Shown: positions 1-6,569 of the stretch, piece by piece | Layout: each line of letters starts with the position of its first letter | Position numbering within the stretch: the first letter of the stretch is position 1 | Assembly (NCBI GenBank): GCA_025924295.1 | Contig: JAICEG010000043.1 | Coordinates: forward strand, 1-17,998 | Direction: 5' to 3' | Source of the DNA: Vicinamibacteria bacterium | GTDB lineage: Bacteria; Acidobacteriota; Vicinamibacteria; Vicinamibacterales; UBA2999 | Length of the DNA: 17,998 nt | The notes under the pieces: generated by a model | What the model saw: only the letters and a program-made list of their open reading frames with translations | Told to the model about the DNA's origin: nothing | The model's database searches: none | Program-made: the position numbers and the translations under genes

Positions 1-59
1 ATGCCGTCCACGGCCTTGACCTCGCCAAAGGTCTTGACCAGGTTCTCGACGTGAATCAT
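1..59 (-). CDS. ABC transporter ATP-binding protein, N-terminal fragment
   Basis: Only the first 19 codons lie in the window; the gene runs off the left edge. Reading minus from the ATG at 59-57 gives MIHVENLVKTFGEVKAVDG. This is the usual first strand of an ABC ATPase, where an aromatic residue and the 'VxxLxKxFGxxxAVDG' pattern precede the Walker A loop. An AGGAG lies about 11 bases upstream of the start. This N-terminus is common in NatA/CcmA-type export ATPases, but substrate and partner permease cannot be read from so little sequence. The gene diverges from the exported-protein unit starting at 288, and 60-287 would hold both promoters; I see no convincing -35/-10 pair there. Confidence 0.75.
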   Translation of the reverse strand, partial: MIHVENLVKTFGEVKAVDG

Positions 60-287
60 GTGGGGTGATTCTCCTGTGGGGTCGAACTGAAGAGTACTAC
101 TGCTGACCTCGGCAGCGACTAACACGTCATGCTGCGAGGACGCCCGCACAAATCATTCAACCAGCAATGTTTCCCGTAACCTACTCTGCCATAGCCACTT
201 CAGCTGAGGAAAGCCGCTCTGGCAGGCCCTTTGCCTAGTCCCCACAGGCAGAAGGCTCCCCTGGGTCTTCGACAACGGAGGTGGGAC

Positions 288-698
288 GTGAAATCGCTGG
301 TGTCACTCACGATTGCTGGCATTCTGCTGAGTGGGACAGTGTTCGTCGAACAGGCCGAAGCGGGAGACAAACGGAAGGGACACGGACGCTACGCGCGCAG
401 TGACTACTACCGGGGTGACCATTACCGCGGCGATCGCTACTTTCACGATCACGACGTCGTCGTGATACGCGAGTACTACCGTCCCTATCACCGGCCGCTG
501 CCGCCTGGGCTACGCCATCGCTACTACCGAACTGGACACCTGCCGCCGGGATGGGCGAAGCGGATGCGTCCGGTGCCGGTCTACGTCGAGCGCGAACTCG
601 TGGTGGTTCCGCATGGCTACCATCGCGGCGTGATCGACGGCCATGCCGTGGTCTACAACGATCGCGGCTTCATTCTTGACGTGGCGGTCTTGTTCTGA
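288..698 (+). CDS. Exported RcnB/CigR-like small basic protein
   Basis: Predicted 136-residue periplasmic protein. I start it at GTG 288 because GGAGG (277-281) sits six bases upstream and the product then begins with a standard signal peptide (residues 1-25, cleavage after AEA). An in-frame TTG at 231 would add 19 residues without a good ribosome site. The mature part is rich in His, Tyr, Arg and Asp (residues 33-70), followed by two LPPG repeats (LPPGL at 71, LPPGWAKR at 85) and a C-terminal 'VVYNDRGFILDVAVLF' strand. LPPG repeats with a terminal 'ILDV' strand are typical of the RcnB/CigR group, which in Enterobacteria includes a Ni/Co-homeostasis protein and a membrane-associated anti-virulence protein. 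The His-rich segment would suit metal binding, but that is inference. The lipoprotein gene 32 bases downstream is probably co-transcribed. Confidence 0.72.
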   Translation: MKSLVSLTIAGILLSGTVFVEQAEAGDKRKGHGRYARSDYYRGDHYRGDRYFHDHDVVVIREYYRPYHRPLPPGLRHRYYRTGHLPPGWAKRMRPVPVYVERELVVVPHGYHRGVIDGHAVVYNDRGFILDVAVLF

Positions 699-730
699 TG
701 ACGAAGAGTTGTGTGGACACGAGGTGCTAT

Positions 731-1108
731 ATGAACGGATCGATCATCAAGCGTGCCGGTCTCCTCGTCCTTTTGATCGGCGCCCTGTCGTCAGCTGCGT
801 GCGCGAGCCGGTCGATCAACCAGGTGCTGGCCGACCCGAGTCGCTATACGAACAAGGAAGTGAAGTTGTCCGGCAGCGTCGTTGACAGCTACTCTGCGCT
901 CGGACGCGGCGCCTATCAACTGGACGACAACACCGGGCGGCTGTGGATCGTGTCTGACAAGGGAGTGCCGCGCAAGGGTGCGCGCGTGGACGTCAAGGGC
1001 ACCGTGCGCGAGGGCTTCGGCCTGGGCTCCTTCGGTGACCGGATCAATCTGCCACCGGCGATCGGCTCCGGGCTGGTGCTGATGGAGTCGTCGCATACGG
1101 CGAAGTAG
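731..1108 (+). CDS. Small OB-fold-like lipoprotein
   Basis: Predicted 125-residue lipoprotein. An earlier ATG at 698 overlaps the previous stop. I prefer ATG 731 because GAGG (721-724) is correctly spaced and the product then opens with a short basic region, a hydrophobic core (residues 9-19) and a lipobox-like SAAC with Cys24. After the lipid-attachment Cys the chain reads like one small beta barrel: a DPSRYTNKEVKLSGSV stretch (35-50), 'AYQLDDNTGRLWIVSD' (61-76) and 'GARVDVKGTVREGF' (83-96). This resembles the OB-fold 'nucleic-acid-binding-like' domains found in small exported proteins. No enzymatic motif is visible, and ligand and role are unknown. Its position right behind the RcnB/CigR-like gene suggests a shared envelope role. 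The gene ends 13 bases before a strong hairpin. Confidence 0.7.
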   Translation: MNGSIIKRAGLLVLLIGALSSAACASRSINQVLADPSRYTNKEVKLSGSVVDSYSALGRGAYQLDDNTGRLWIVSDKGVPRKGARVDVKGTVREGFGLGSFGDRINLPPAIGSGLVLMESSHTAK

Positions 1109-1121
1109 CCGTGCGTGCTTC

Positions 1122-1147
1122 CAGGGTGCGGCCTGCGCCGCGCCCTG
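1122..1147. terminator. GC-rich hairpin between convergent genes
   Basis: Bases 1122-1132 pair with 1137-1147 around a CTGC loop. This gives an 11-bp stem with one T-G wobble and the rest Watson-Crick, mostly GC. It lies between the stop at 1108 (plus) and the stop at 1155 (minus), so it could end transcription from both sides. No T-run follows on either strand, so it is not a textbook intrinsic terminator. It could also protect 3' ends or assist Rho. Confidence 0.6.
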
Positions 1148-1154
1148 TCCATGC

Positions 1155-1664
1155 CTACATCAACGCCGACGGGGGCGTGAGGAGGTACTGCTGATCGCGC
1201 AGTTCCCGACTGAGCCGGGCATGCGTCTGTCGCCACGGCTCGAAGCGCCGGGCCATCATGGTCAGCAGGCGCGCCCGTTTTCCGGCTCTGTCGCAGCCAG
1301 CGGCACGCATGAAGAAGCCGGCGCCGATCTCCGCGTACCAGCGGATGTCGTGGCGGCCGCGCATCTGGTCCTCGAAGAAGCCGGTGAGGAACAGACACTG
1401 TGCGCCGGCGGTTTCCATCAGCTGGGCGTCCTGCGGCACCGATGCGTTGAAGATGAAGGTATCGAAGACCGCGCTCAAATTGCCCGGCGCTGGCATCTCG
1501 AGCTCAGCGACAGTCGAGACTTGGGCGTAGTGCGCCAGGACGCTGGCGTTGTACAGCAGTTCCTGACGATCGACTCCCGGCAAAGCGACGTCCTGCAGAC
1601 CCGTGACGAAGAACTCGAGCGCGCGCTGTTGATCGACGGCGAGCAGTTCCTGCAGCGGCCCCAT
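1155..1664 (-). CDS. Conserved-looking helical protein of unknown function
   Basis: Predicted 169-residue soluble protein. The start is ATG 1664-1662, preceded by a perfect AGGAGG four bases away; the frame stays open upstream to 1775 but has no comparable ribosome site. There is no signal peptide or membrane span. The sequence opens 'MGPLQELLAVDQQRALEFF' and continues with predicted amphipathic helices, then 'LPGVDRQELLYNASVLAHYAQVS', 'FDTFIFNASVPQD', 'AGAQCLFLTGFFEDQ', a 'WYAEIGAGFF' stretch and a basic helical C-terminus. I do not recognise a named family and see no catalytic signature. The ordered hydrophobic pattern and ideal ribosome site support a real gene. The convergent hairpin at 1122-1147 lies just past its stop. 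Confidence 0.7.
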   Translation of the reverse strand: MGPLQELLAVDQQRALEFFVTGLQDVALPGVDRQELLYNASVLAHYAQVSTVAELEMPAPGNLSAVFDTFIFNASVPQDAQLMETAGAQCLFLTGFFEDQMRGRHDIRWYAEIGAGFFMRAAGCDRAGKRARLLTMMARRFEPWRQTHARLSRELRDQQYLLTPPSALM

Positions 1665-1767
1665 GCCACCTCCTGACGCACCCTGGCGTGTGGTCCCCAA
1701 CCGGGTATGTACAAGCCCATCGGCAGCTCGCTGCGAGGACTTTACCGGTTCTTCCCTGCTCATCTGA

Positions 1768-1788
1768 GCTGGCAAGAATCCGGCCAGC
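1768..1788. repeat. Six-bp inverted repeat downstream of the Nudix gene
   Basis: GCTGGC at 1768-1773 is the exact complement of GCCAGC at 1783-1788, with a nine-base loop. It lies 72 bases past the Nudix stop and 104 bases ahead of the next minus-strand start. It could be a weak terminator, a regulatory site or chance; no T-run follows. Apart from it I see nothing in the non-coding stretch 1665-1859. Confidence 0.25.
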
Positions 1789-1859
1789 AGGACTGCGCCC
1801 GATTGTGAAGATGAACGCGGGATCGCGTGCGTCTCCGTGGAGAAATGTCCTGTGTCAGC

Positions 1860-2537
1860 TCACCCTGTGTCCCGCTTCAGACCGACTTCTCCCAGTTCCT
1901 CGACGAGCGCGACGAACTCGGCGAGCACCATCGCCGTCGCGCCCCACACACGCGCGTCGAGCAGGTCGAAGTACGGCACCTGCATGACGCCGTCCGATGG
2001 ACGAAGGCGTGCGCGCTCTTCCCACAGCACGCGCTCCGGTTCGCGCAAGAGCGCGAGCGGGACTTCGAGCAGCCGGTCGACTTCGTGCGACGCGAGATTG
2101 AAATTCGGTCGCTCCTGGGAAAACCCGACTACCGGGTGAAGCAGGTGAGCGCTCACGAAGACAGGGAGCGGCGTCAACCGTCCGAGGACCTCGACGTGGG
2201 ACGGAAGCACGCCGACTTCTTCATGTGCTTCGCGCAAAGCAGCCTGCTCGACTGACTCGCCGGCATCGAGCCGTCCACCCGGAAGGGACACCTGCCCCGT
2301 GTGATGCCGCAAGGCCGATCCCCGTACGGTCAACGGCACATGCCACGCGTCTTCGTGCGGGTAGATCAGCAGAAGCGCTGCGGCCGGCCGCAGAGAGGCG
2401 CTATCCAGACCCAGATCGGCCCCGAGACGCGGACGAGGCGCCATTCGCGACTGCGCGTCAACACCCGGAAGCTGTGAGGCCAGGCGGTGGCGGAGCGCCT
2501 CTGCAAAGACCCTGTTGTTCACGCTTCTATCTTCCAT
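1860..2537 (-). CDS. nudL: Nudix hydrolase, NudL-type CoA pyrophosphatase
   Basis: Predicted 225-residue cytosolic hydrolase. NudL enzymes split coenzyme A and its thioesters into 4'-phosphopantetheine (or its acyl form) and 3',5'-ADP. The sequence shows both family marks. The CoA-specific motif spans residues 69-88 (PLT-R--ALR-H-GQVS-PGG). The Nudix box immediately overlaps it, with Gly88, Glu94, then REAHEEVGV at 102-110, matching GX5EX7REUXEEXGU including all three metal-binding Glu positions. Length is close to the family's roughly 190-220 residues. The start is the ATG at 2537-2535 with GAGAAG just upstream; an in-frame GTG five codons later is a possible alternative. It is divergent from the Tat-exported MBL gene and shares a 131-base intergenic region with it. 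The exact substrate, CoA versus another nucleotide derivative, is inferred. Confidence 0.88.
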   Translation of the reverse strand: MEDRSVNNRVFAEALRHRLASQLPGVDAQSRMAPRPRLGADLGLDSASLRPAAALLLIYPHEDAWHVPLTVRGSALRHHTGQVSLPGGRLDAGESVEQAALREAHEEVGVLPSHVEVLGRLTPLPVFVSAHLLHPVVGFSQERPNFNLASHEVDRLLEVPLALLREPERVLWEERARLRPSDGVMQVPYFDLLDARVWGATAMVLAEFVALVEELGEVGLKRDTG

Positions 2538-2618
2538 CTTCTCGGTTCGTGTTCAGGTTCCCGTTCATGCTCCGGAACCCGGCCGCGTCCATCCAACGTC
2601 TTACCAGTTATGAGCCGA

Positions 2619-2648
2619 TTGACCGCAGGTTCCGCTTGCCATCAGACT
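2619..2648 (+). promoter_or_regulatory. Possible weak sigma70-type promoter
   Basis: TTGACC at 2619-2624 matches five of six -35 bases. CAGACT at 2643-2648, 18 bases further, matches only three of six -10 bases. It would start transcription about 15 bases before the GTG start of the MBL gene, giving a very short leader. That would fit the lack of a ribosome-binding site there. The rest of 2538-2668 holds the divergent Nudix promoter region; its Nudix-proximal part is pyrimidine-rich and shows no clear site. Confidence 0.22.
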
Positions 2649-2668
2649 GTACGGACGTATTCACCAGC

Positions 2669-3631
2669 GTGAAGCCCTCCATTCTCACCCGGCGCAAATT
2701 CATGATCACAGGAGCGGCCGCCGGCGCCGGCGGCGCAGCGTGGCTGAGTGCGTCCTCGTCCTGGGGCGCTCGATTCATCCGGCAGCGGTTCGAGGAGATT
2801 GGCCGCGACATCCCTCCGGCCCCACACAAGCCCACGCCAGCCGCGTGGTCCGACAACGCGGTCACGCTCGCGTGGCTCGGTCATGCCTCGATCCTGATCA
2901 ACTTCTACGGAGTGCGCATCCTGACGGATCCGACGCTGTATTCGCGCATCGGCGTCGATCTCGGCATCGGAACACTGGGGCCGCTGAGACTCGTCCAGTG
3001 CGCGCTGACGCCTGACGAACTTCCCGAGATCGATCTGGTCCTCGTGTCGCACGCGCACTTCGATCATCTCGATACTGCGTCACTTGGCTCGATTCGCGGT
3101 CTGCCTGCGGCGGTCATGGCGACGGAGACCTCCGATCTGCTACCGCGCCGGCACTACGCTTCGGTCCGTGAGCTGCGCTGGAATGAAAGCGCGACCGTCA
3201 CGACTCCGGGGGGCGAGGTCGTGGTTCGAGCGCTCGAGGTGAAGCACTGGGGTGCCCGAATTCGCCGTGATACATGGCGTGGCTACACCGGCTGGGTCGT
3301 GGAACGCGAAGGCCGCCGCCTCCTGATCGGCGGAGACACGGCGGGCACACCGGTGTTCAAGAGCCATCGGAGCTTCGGACCATTCGATGCGGCGGTCATG
3401 CCCATCGGGGCATACGATCCCTGGATCTACAACCACTGCACGCCCGAGCAGGCGGTCACCATGGCAGACGCTGCAGGCGCCAGGCTGATCGTGCCCGTTC
3501 ACCATCAGTCGTTTCGACTGAGCAACGAGCCATTCAGGGAACCGATCGAGCGTATTCAGGAAGCGCTCGCGAAGGAGAGTGACCGACTCGCGCTGCGCGA
3601 GATCGGCCAGACCATCGTCGTGCGGAGCTGA
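2669..3631 (+). CDS. Tat-exported MBL-fold hydrolase, NAPE-PLD-like
   Basis: Predicted 320-residue metallo-hydrolase. The frame is open back to 2225, but that part is antisense to the Nudix gene. I start at GTG 2669 so that the twin-arginine signal LTRRKFMITGAAAGAGG sits at residues 6-22; no clear ribosome site is present. After the signal the MBL fold is complete: 'LAWLGHASILI' (68-78), 'ILTDPTL' (84-90), zinc motif HAHFDH (128-133), KHWGAR (192-197), GGDTAG (221-226) with Asp223, 'FGPFDAAVMPIGAYDP' (236-251), NHCTPEQA (255-262) and PVHHQSF (276-282). The order WLGHA / LTDP / H-H-DHLD / GDT / GPFD-A--PIGAY-P is that of N-acylphosphatidylethanolamine phospholipase D and related bacterial proteins. 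A phospholipid-type phosphodiester substrate in the periplasm is plausible but inferred. Confidence 0.85.
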   Translation: MKPSILTRRKFMITGAAAGAGGAAWLSASSSWGARFIRQRFEEIGRDIPPAPHKPTPAAWSDNAVTLAWLGHASILINFYGVRILTDPTLYSRIGVDLGIGTLGPLRLVQCALTPDELPEIDLVLVSHAHFDHLDTASLGSIRGLPAAVMATETSDLLPRRHYASVRELRWNESATVTTPGGEVVVRALEVKHWGARIRRDTWRGYTGWVVEREGRRLLIGGDTAGTPVFKSHRSFGPFDAAVMPIGAYDPWIYNHCTPEQAVTMADAAGARLIVPVHHQSFRLSNEPFREPIERIQEALAKESDRLALREIGQTIVVRS

Positions 3632-3644
3632 CCACGGGAACCTG

Positions 3645-3887
3645 TTAGTCGCGCTCGGTCGCTGCCGCAGTCAGCGTTCCAGCCGGTCGCCCTCGCAGTT
3701 GACCAGCGAAGTCGAGCATCACGCGCCGATGTGCGATCTGTCTCCGGCTCAGCAGCACGCTCGCCAGCCGATCCCGAAATGGTGTGACCGTGGGCGCCGG
3801 CTCAATGCCCTGGCTCTCTGAACACCGGCGATTCCGTTCCGAGCGAAACGTTTCGAAGCAGATCACGTTGGAAGCGGACATCTTCAT
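3645..3887 (-). CDS. Small hypothetical protein
   Basis: Possible 80-residue protein, not recognised. Support is the ribosome site: the ATG at 3887-3885 is preceded by GGAGGTGGAGG, with one GGAGG six bases away. The product is basic and Arg-rich with no signal peptide. A likely helical central part (residues 34-66) reads 'VTPFRDRLASVL' then 'RRQIAHRRVMLDFAGQLRG'. Codon third positions are moderately GC-rich, less so than the neighbouring genes. It lies 79 bases downstream of phosphatidylserine synthase on the same strand and converges with the MBL gene, stops 13 bases apart. It may be a small real gene or an intergenic ORF with a fortuitous ribosome site. Confidence 0.45.
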   Translation of the reverse strand: MKMSASNVICFETFRSERNRRCSESQGIEPAPTVTPFRDRLASVLLSRRQIAHRRVMLDFAGQLRGRPAGTLTAAATERD

Positions 3888-3911
3888 CCTCCACCTCCAT
3901 CGTCGCCGAGG

Positions 3912-3934
3912 GGTGTGACAGACCAGGTCACACC
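3912..3934. repeat. Perfect 8-bp inverted repeat plus ACCAAG-type repeats
   Basis: GGTGTGAC at 3912-3919 is the exact reverse complement of GTCACACC at 3927-3934, with a seven-base AGACCAG loop. Immediately to the right (3935-3966) is a low-complexity stretch with two copies of GCACCAAG around an imperfect ACCGAG. The element sits just past the phosphatidylserine synthase stop, 25 bases upstream of the small ORF start. It could be a terminator or processing hairpin for the minus transcript, an operator-like palindrome, or a copy of a genome-wide intergenic repeat. Confidence 0.5.
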
Positions 3935-3966
3935 GGGACCAGGCACCAAGAACCGAGCACCAAGGG

Positions 3967-4590
3967 CTAGAGTTTGGGGATCCGGATAGTGCTGATCATG
4001 GCGCTGCCACTGGCGACGTACAGCAGGGCCATGGGATGCAGATCGGCGCCTGCGATTCGGTAAGACCCGAACCACAACATCCCGTCGATCTGGTCGAGCC
4101 TGAAGGCAATCGCGAGCACTCCCACAATCACGATTGTCGTGGGTATCGGGGTGCCCTCGAAGTATTTCACCTTGCCGGTCTCCTCGTCGGCGAGCTCGGC
4201 AGCGGTCGCGTTGAAGCGTGCCAGTCGGCTTACGCCACAGACGACGAAGTACGTCAGACACACCATGTCCCAGCCACCACGCAGCCCGAGGGTGAAACCG
4301 AGAACTGCCGGAGCCACACCGAACGAGATGACGTCGGCCAGTGAGTCGAGGTCTCCGCCAAGGACGGATTGACGGCCCTTCTGCGTGCGCGCGACGTACC
4401 CGTCGAGAACGTCGCACACGAGGGCCATTGGAAGCAGAAAGAACGCTACCCACAAGTAGCGGGCGCTTCCGGTGGCCACGAAGTCGAGACAGAGGAAGAT
4501 GGCGATCGTGCCGCAGCTGGCGTTGCCGATCGTGAGCGCGTCGGCAGCCGTGTACGACCGCAGCATCGAGAGGTGGCGGCGCGACGTCAT
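3967..4590 (-). CDS. pssA: CDP-diacylglycerol--serine O-phosphatidyltransferase
   Basis: Predicted 207-residue integral membrane enzyme. It would transfer phosphatidate from CDP-diacylglycerol to L-serine, giving phosphatidylserine, the precursor of phosphatidylethanolamine. The CDP-alcohol phosphotransferase signature is complete: Asp60, Asp63-Gly64, Ala67-Arg68, Gly78, Asp82 and Asp86, in the required DxxDGxxAR...GxxxDxxxD spacing. About six hydrophobic spans surround it. The opening 'ADALTIGNASCGTIAIFL' and the stretch 'GVSRLARFNATA' near 118-129 are typical of the membrane-type (Bacillus/PssA) serine enzyme rather than the glycerol-phosphate one. The ATG at 4590-4588 has only a weak ribosome site, and a second ATG lies eight codons in. 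No phosphatidylserine decarboxylase gene is adjacent in the window. Family is near certain; serine specificity is inferred from those motifs. Confidence 0.87.
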   Translation of the reverse strand: MTSRRHLSMLRSYTAADALTIGNASCGTIAIFLCLDFVATGSARYLWVAFFLLPMALVCDVLDGYVARTQKGRQSVLGGDLDSLADVISFGVAPAVLGFTLGLRGGWDMVCLTYFVVCGVSRLARFNATAAELADEETGKVKYFEGTPIPTTIVIVGVLAIAFRLDQIDGMLWFGSYRIAGADLHPMALLYVASGSAMISTIRIPKL

Positions 4591-4629
4591 GCCACAGGAT
4601 AGGCGATAATCTCTGCACGAGCCCGGGAA

Positions 4630-4746
4630 ATGCTGAAACGCGCCGTTCGCCTGCTTGGGATTCTCGCCTTCTCCATTGTGATCGCGACGATCGTGATCGT
4701 GCTCGTTGAGACGGCCGGCCTGAGCGTGGTGGCAACCGCAGAATAA
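4630..4746 (+). CDS. Possible 38-residue single-span membrane protein
   Basis: A short ORF from ATG 4630 to TAA 4746. It has a basic N-terminus (MLKRAVRLLG), one strongly hydrophobic span (residues 9-26, 'LGILAFSIVIATIVIVLV') and a short polar-to-neutral tail, the layout of a small N-in membrane protein. It ends 19 bases before the next gene, an exported MBL-fold hydrolase, so the two could be co-transcribed. A GATAAT at 4605-4610 (five of six -10 bases) lies 20 bases upstream, without a good -35. The ribosome site is weak (GGGA). Function unknown; it could also be leader sequence of the downstream gene. Confidence 0.4.
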   Translation: MLKRAVRLLGILAFSIVIATIVIVLVETAGLSVVATAE

Positions 4747-4765
4747 CTCTGGATACGGAGGCGAG

Positions 4766-5836
4766 ATGAAGCGATTGGTACCGGTGTGTGTCGTTCTCGT
4801 GTTGGCGCTGACGGCTTATATGCTGCAGCAGTCGTCGACGCATACCGTCGTCGCACAATCGCGACAGCCCGCTGGCACGACCCACACGGGCAAGGCGTTC
4901 AGGTTCAACAAGGTCAAAGAGGGTGTCTATCACGCCGTGGGCACCGGCGCGCTGGCCGTGGTGGGCAACTCCGCCTTCATCGTCAACGACAACGACGTGA
5001 TCGTCGTGGACGATCACGTCTCACCGGCCGCCGCCTGGGTGCTGCTCGAGGAAATCAAGGAGGTCACCAACAAGCCGGTGACCACGGTGATCAACACGCA
5101 CTTTCATTTCGATCATGCACACGGCAACCAGATCTTCGAGCCCGGCGTGCAGATCATCGGCCACGAGTTCACGCGCCGCATGCTGTTAGGCAACCCGACC
5201 GGGATGCCGCTTTATCAGCGCTACATCAACGCGATGCCTGAGCAAGTCGAAACGTTGAAGAAGCGCATCGCGTCAGAAGCAGACGCCGCGGCAAAGGCGA
5301 AACTCGAGACGCAGCTGCAGGTCCTCGAGAACAACTACGCCTCGCAGAAGGAGCTCAAGCCCGCGCCGCCCAATGTGACGTTGTCGACCGAGATGACGCT
5401 GTATCGCGGCGCACGCGAGATTCAGATTCGATACCTCGGCCGCGGCCACACCGCGGGCGATGTCGTCGTCTTCCTGCCGACCGAGAAGATCGTGATTACC
5501 GGCGACTTCCTCACCTCGGGATTGTCGAACATGAGCGATTCGTTCCCCGAGGAGTGGGTCGCGTCACTCGACGCGCTCAAGAAGCTCGACTTCGATACGG
5601 TGCTTCCCGGTCACGGCGACGCGTTCACCGACAAGGCCAAGATTGACTACTTCCAGGCCTACATGCGCGACGTCTGGACTGAGGTCAGCCGATTGAAGCA
5701 GAAGGGCGTGTCGGTGGAGGAAGCGGCCAAGCAGGCGGACCTGACGAAGCACAAGGGGCGTTTGCCGATCCAGGGTCCTGGAGTACCGATTCTCGCTGCG
5801 ACGCGTATCTACGAGCTGCTCGATCAGCGCCGCTGA
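4766..5836 (+). CDS. Exported MBL-fold metallo-hydrolase
   Basis: Predicted 356-residue periplasmic hydrolase. The ATG has GGAGG in good position. Residues 1-30 form a signal peptide (hydrophobic core 5-20, VVAQ at the likely cleavage site). The zinc-binding residues of the metallo-beta-lactamase fold are all present: HFHFDH at 112-117, GHTAGD with His228, TGD with Asp247, and PGHGD with His283. Between the first and second metal motifs is an insertion (about 157-197) that is Glu/Lys/Ala-rich and probably helical or coiled coil, followed by a proline-rich strand. The C-terminal helical part ends 'AATRIYELLDQRR'. The arrangement is that of the generic secreted MBL hydrolases abundant in Acidobacteria and Bacteroidetes, some of which are beta-lactamases or quorum-signal lactonases. 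The substrate cannot be told from sequence. It probably follows the small membrane ORF in one transcript. Confidence 0.85.
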   Translation: MKRLVPVCVVLVLALTAYMLQQSSTHTVVAQSRQPAGTTHTGKAFRFNKVKEGVYHAVGTGALAVVGNSAFIVNDNDVIVVDDHVSPAAAWVLLEEIKEVTNKPVTTVINTHFHFDHAHGNQIFEPGVQIIGHEFTRRMLLGNPTGMPLYQRYINAMPEQVETLKKRIASEADAAAKAKLETQLQVLENNYASQKELKPAPPNVTLSTEMTLYRGAREIQIRYLGRGHTAGDVVVFLPTEKIVITGDFLTSGLSNMSDSFPEEWVASLDALKKLDFDTVLPGHGDAFTDKAKIDYFQAYMRDVWTEVSRLKQKGVSVEEAAKQADLTKHKGRLPIQGPGVPILAATRIYELLDQRR

Positions 5837-5854
5837 ACGCGCTGGCCGCAGCGA

Positions 5855-6532
5855 TCAGGGCAGACCACCAGGCAGGTCCCTGCCGCACCCGCGCAGCGTG
5901 CGCGTGCCGATCGTGATCGTCACGCTGCGTGGGAATGCCTCCCCACTCATGGCATCCGTGCAGGGTGCATCCTCGATCGCGATTACCACGTGCCCGGCTT
6001 CGACTGTCATTTCGTAGGAAGTGACCTTGCCCTTGTGCATCGACCTGGGCACCGGCGTGACGAACTCGTGCTCCGCGTAGTCGTAGACGAGGCGGAGCTG
6101 CTTCTCCTTGTCGATCTCCAGGAACCAGCCGGGCTCCTGGCCAACGGCACGGAAGTCGATGCCGCGATCGGTCGCGTCCTGCCATGGCTCGCGGCGTTCG
6201 CGGCAGGTCTGCTTGCGACCGTTCATCTCGAACGTGGCTTCGCGTCCCTTGTTCCAGAACGTCACCGGCCCATCGCTGTAACGCGCGCCCGACGCGGATA
6301 CGACATGCGGCAACGTGAGCGATCGCTCGGGCAATTCGATCACCACGCGGTCATCGTGAAACGTTGCCGTCAGTGCGAGCGTGTCGCAGTCGAAACGCGC
6401 CGCCATCGGCGCCTTCGCTGACTCGGCTTCCTTGACGGGCGGGGCTTCCGCCGACGGTGGCGTCGATTGACACGCCGCCAGGAGTAGCACGGTCAACGCG
6501 ACGCAGCCAGTGTTGTAGCAGCGACCTAACAC
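5855..6532 (-). CDS. Lipoprotein with MliC-like and COG3650-like domains
   Basis: Predicted 225-residue lipoprotein. I chose GTG 6532-6530 (AGG seven bases upstream) because the product then starts with a compact lipoprotein signal ending in the lipobox LAAC, Cys21. A TTG at 6586 with GGAG upstream would add 18 residues and overlap the tannase stop. After a Pro/Ala/Glu linker, residues about 45-113 look like a MliC domain, the inhibitor fold of C-type lysozyme: 'ARFDCDTLALTATF', 'ALPERS'-like strand, 'SASGARYSDG' and 'WNKGREATFEMNG'. Residues about 123-223 match the COG3650-type domain: 'FRAVGQEPGWFLEI' near the start, 'DAPCTDAMSGEAFPRSVTI' and 'LRGCGR' near the end. It is the last gene of the long minus-strand run. 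A protective envelope role is possible but not shown. Confidence 0.78.
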   Translation of the reverse strand: MLGRCYNTGCVALTVLLLAACQSTPPSAEAPPVKEAESAKAPMAARFDCDTLALTATFHDDRVVIELPERSLTLPHVVSASGARYSDGPVTFWNKGREATFEMNGRKQTCRERREPWQDATDRGIDFRAVGQEPGWFLEIDKEKQLRLVYDYAEHEFVTPVPRSMHKGKVTSYEMTVEAGHVVIAIEDAPCTDAMSGEAFPRSVTITIGTRTLRGCGRDLPGGLP

Positions 6533-6569
6533 AGTGGAACCTGGCGGCACCGTGAACCGTCGACCCTGA

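Noticed and set aside
2225..2668. N-terminal extension of the Tat-exported MBL frame by 148 codons
   Set aside because: It is antisense to the Nudix gene and would bury the twin-arginine signal in the middle of the protein.
3884..5017. 377-codon open frame on the minus strand covering the phosphatidylserine synthase region and the start of the MBL gene
   Set aside because: It is an alternate frame of two recognisable genes and its Arg-rich translation has no domain pattern.
5837..5854. Possible terminator hairpin between the convergent MBL and lipoprotein genes
   Set aside because: Only five-base CGCTG/CAGCG pairings with a long loop are present, which is not convincing at this base composition.
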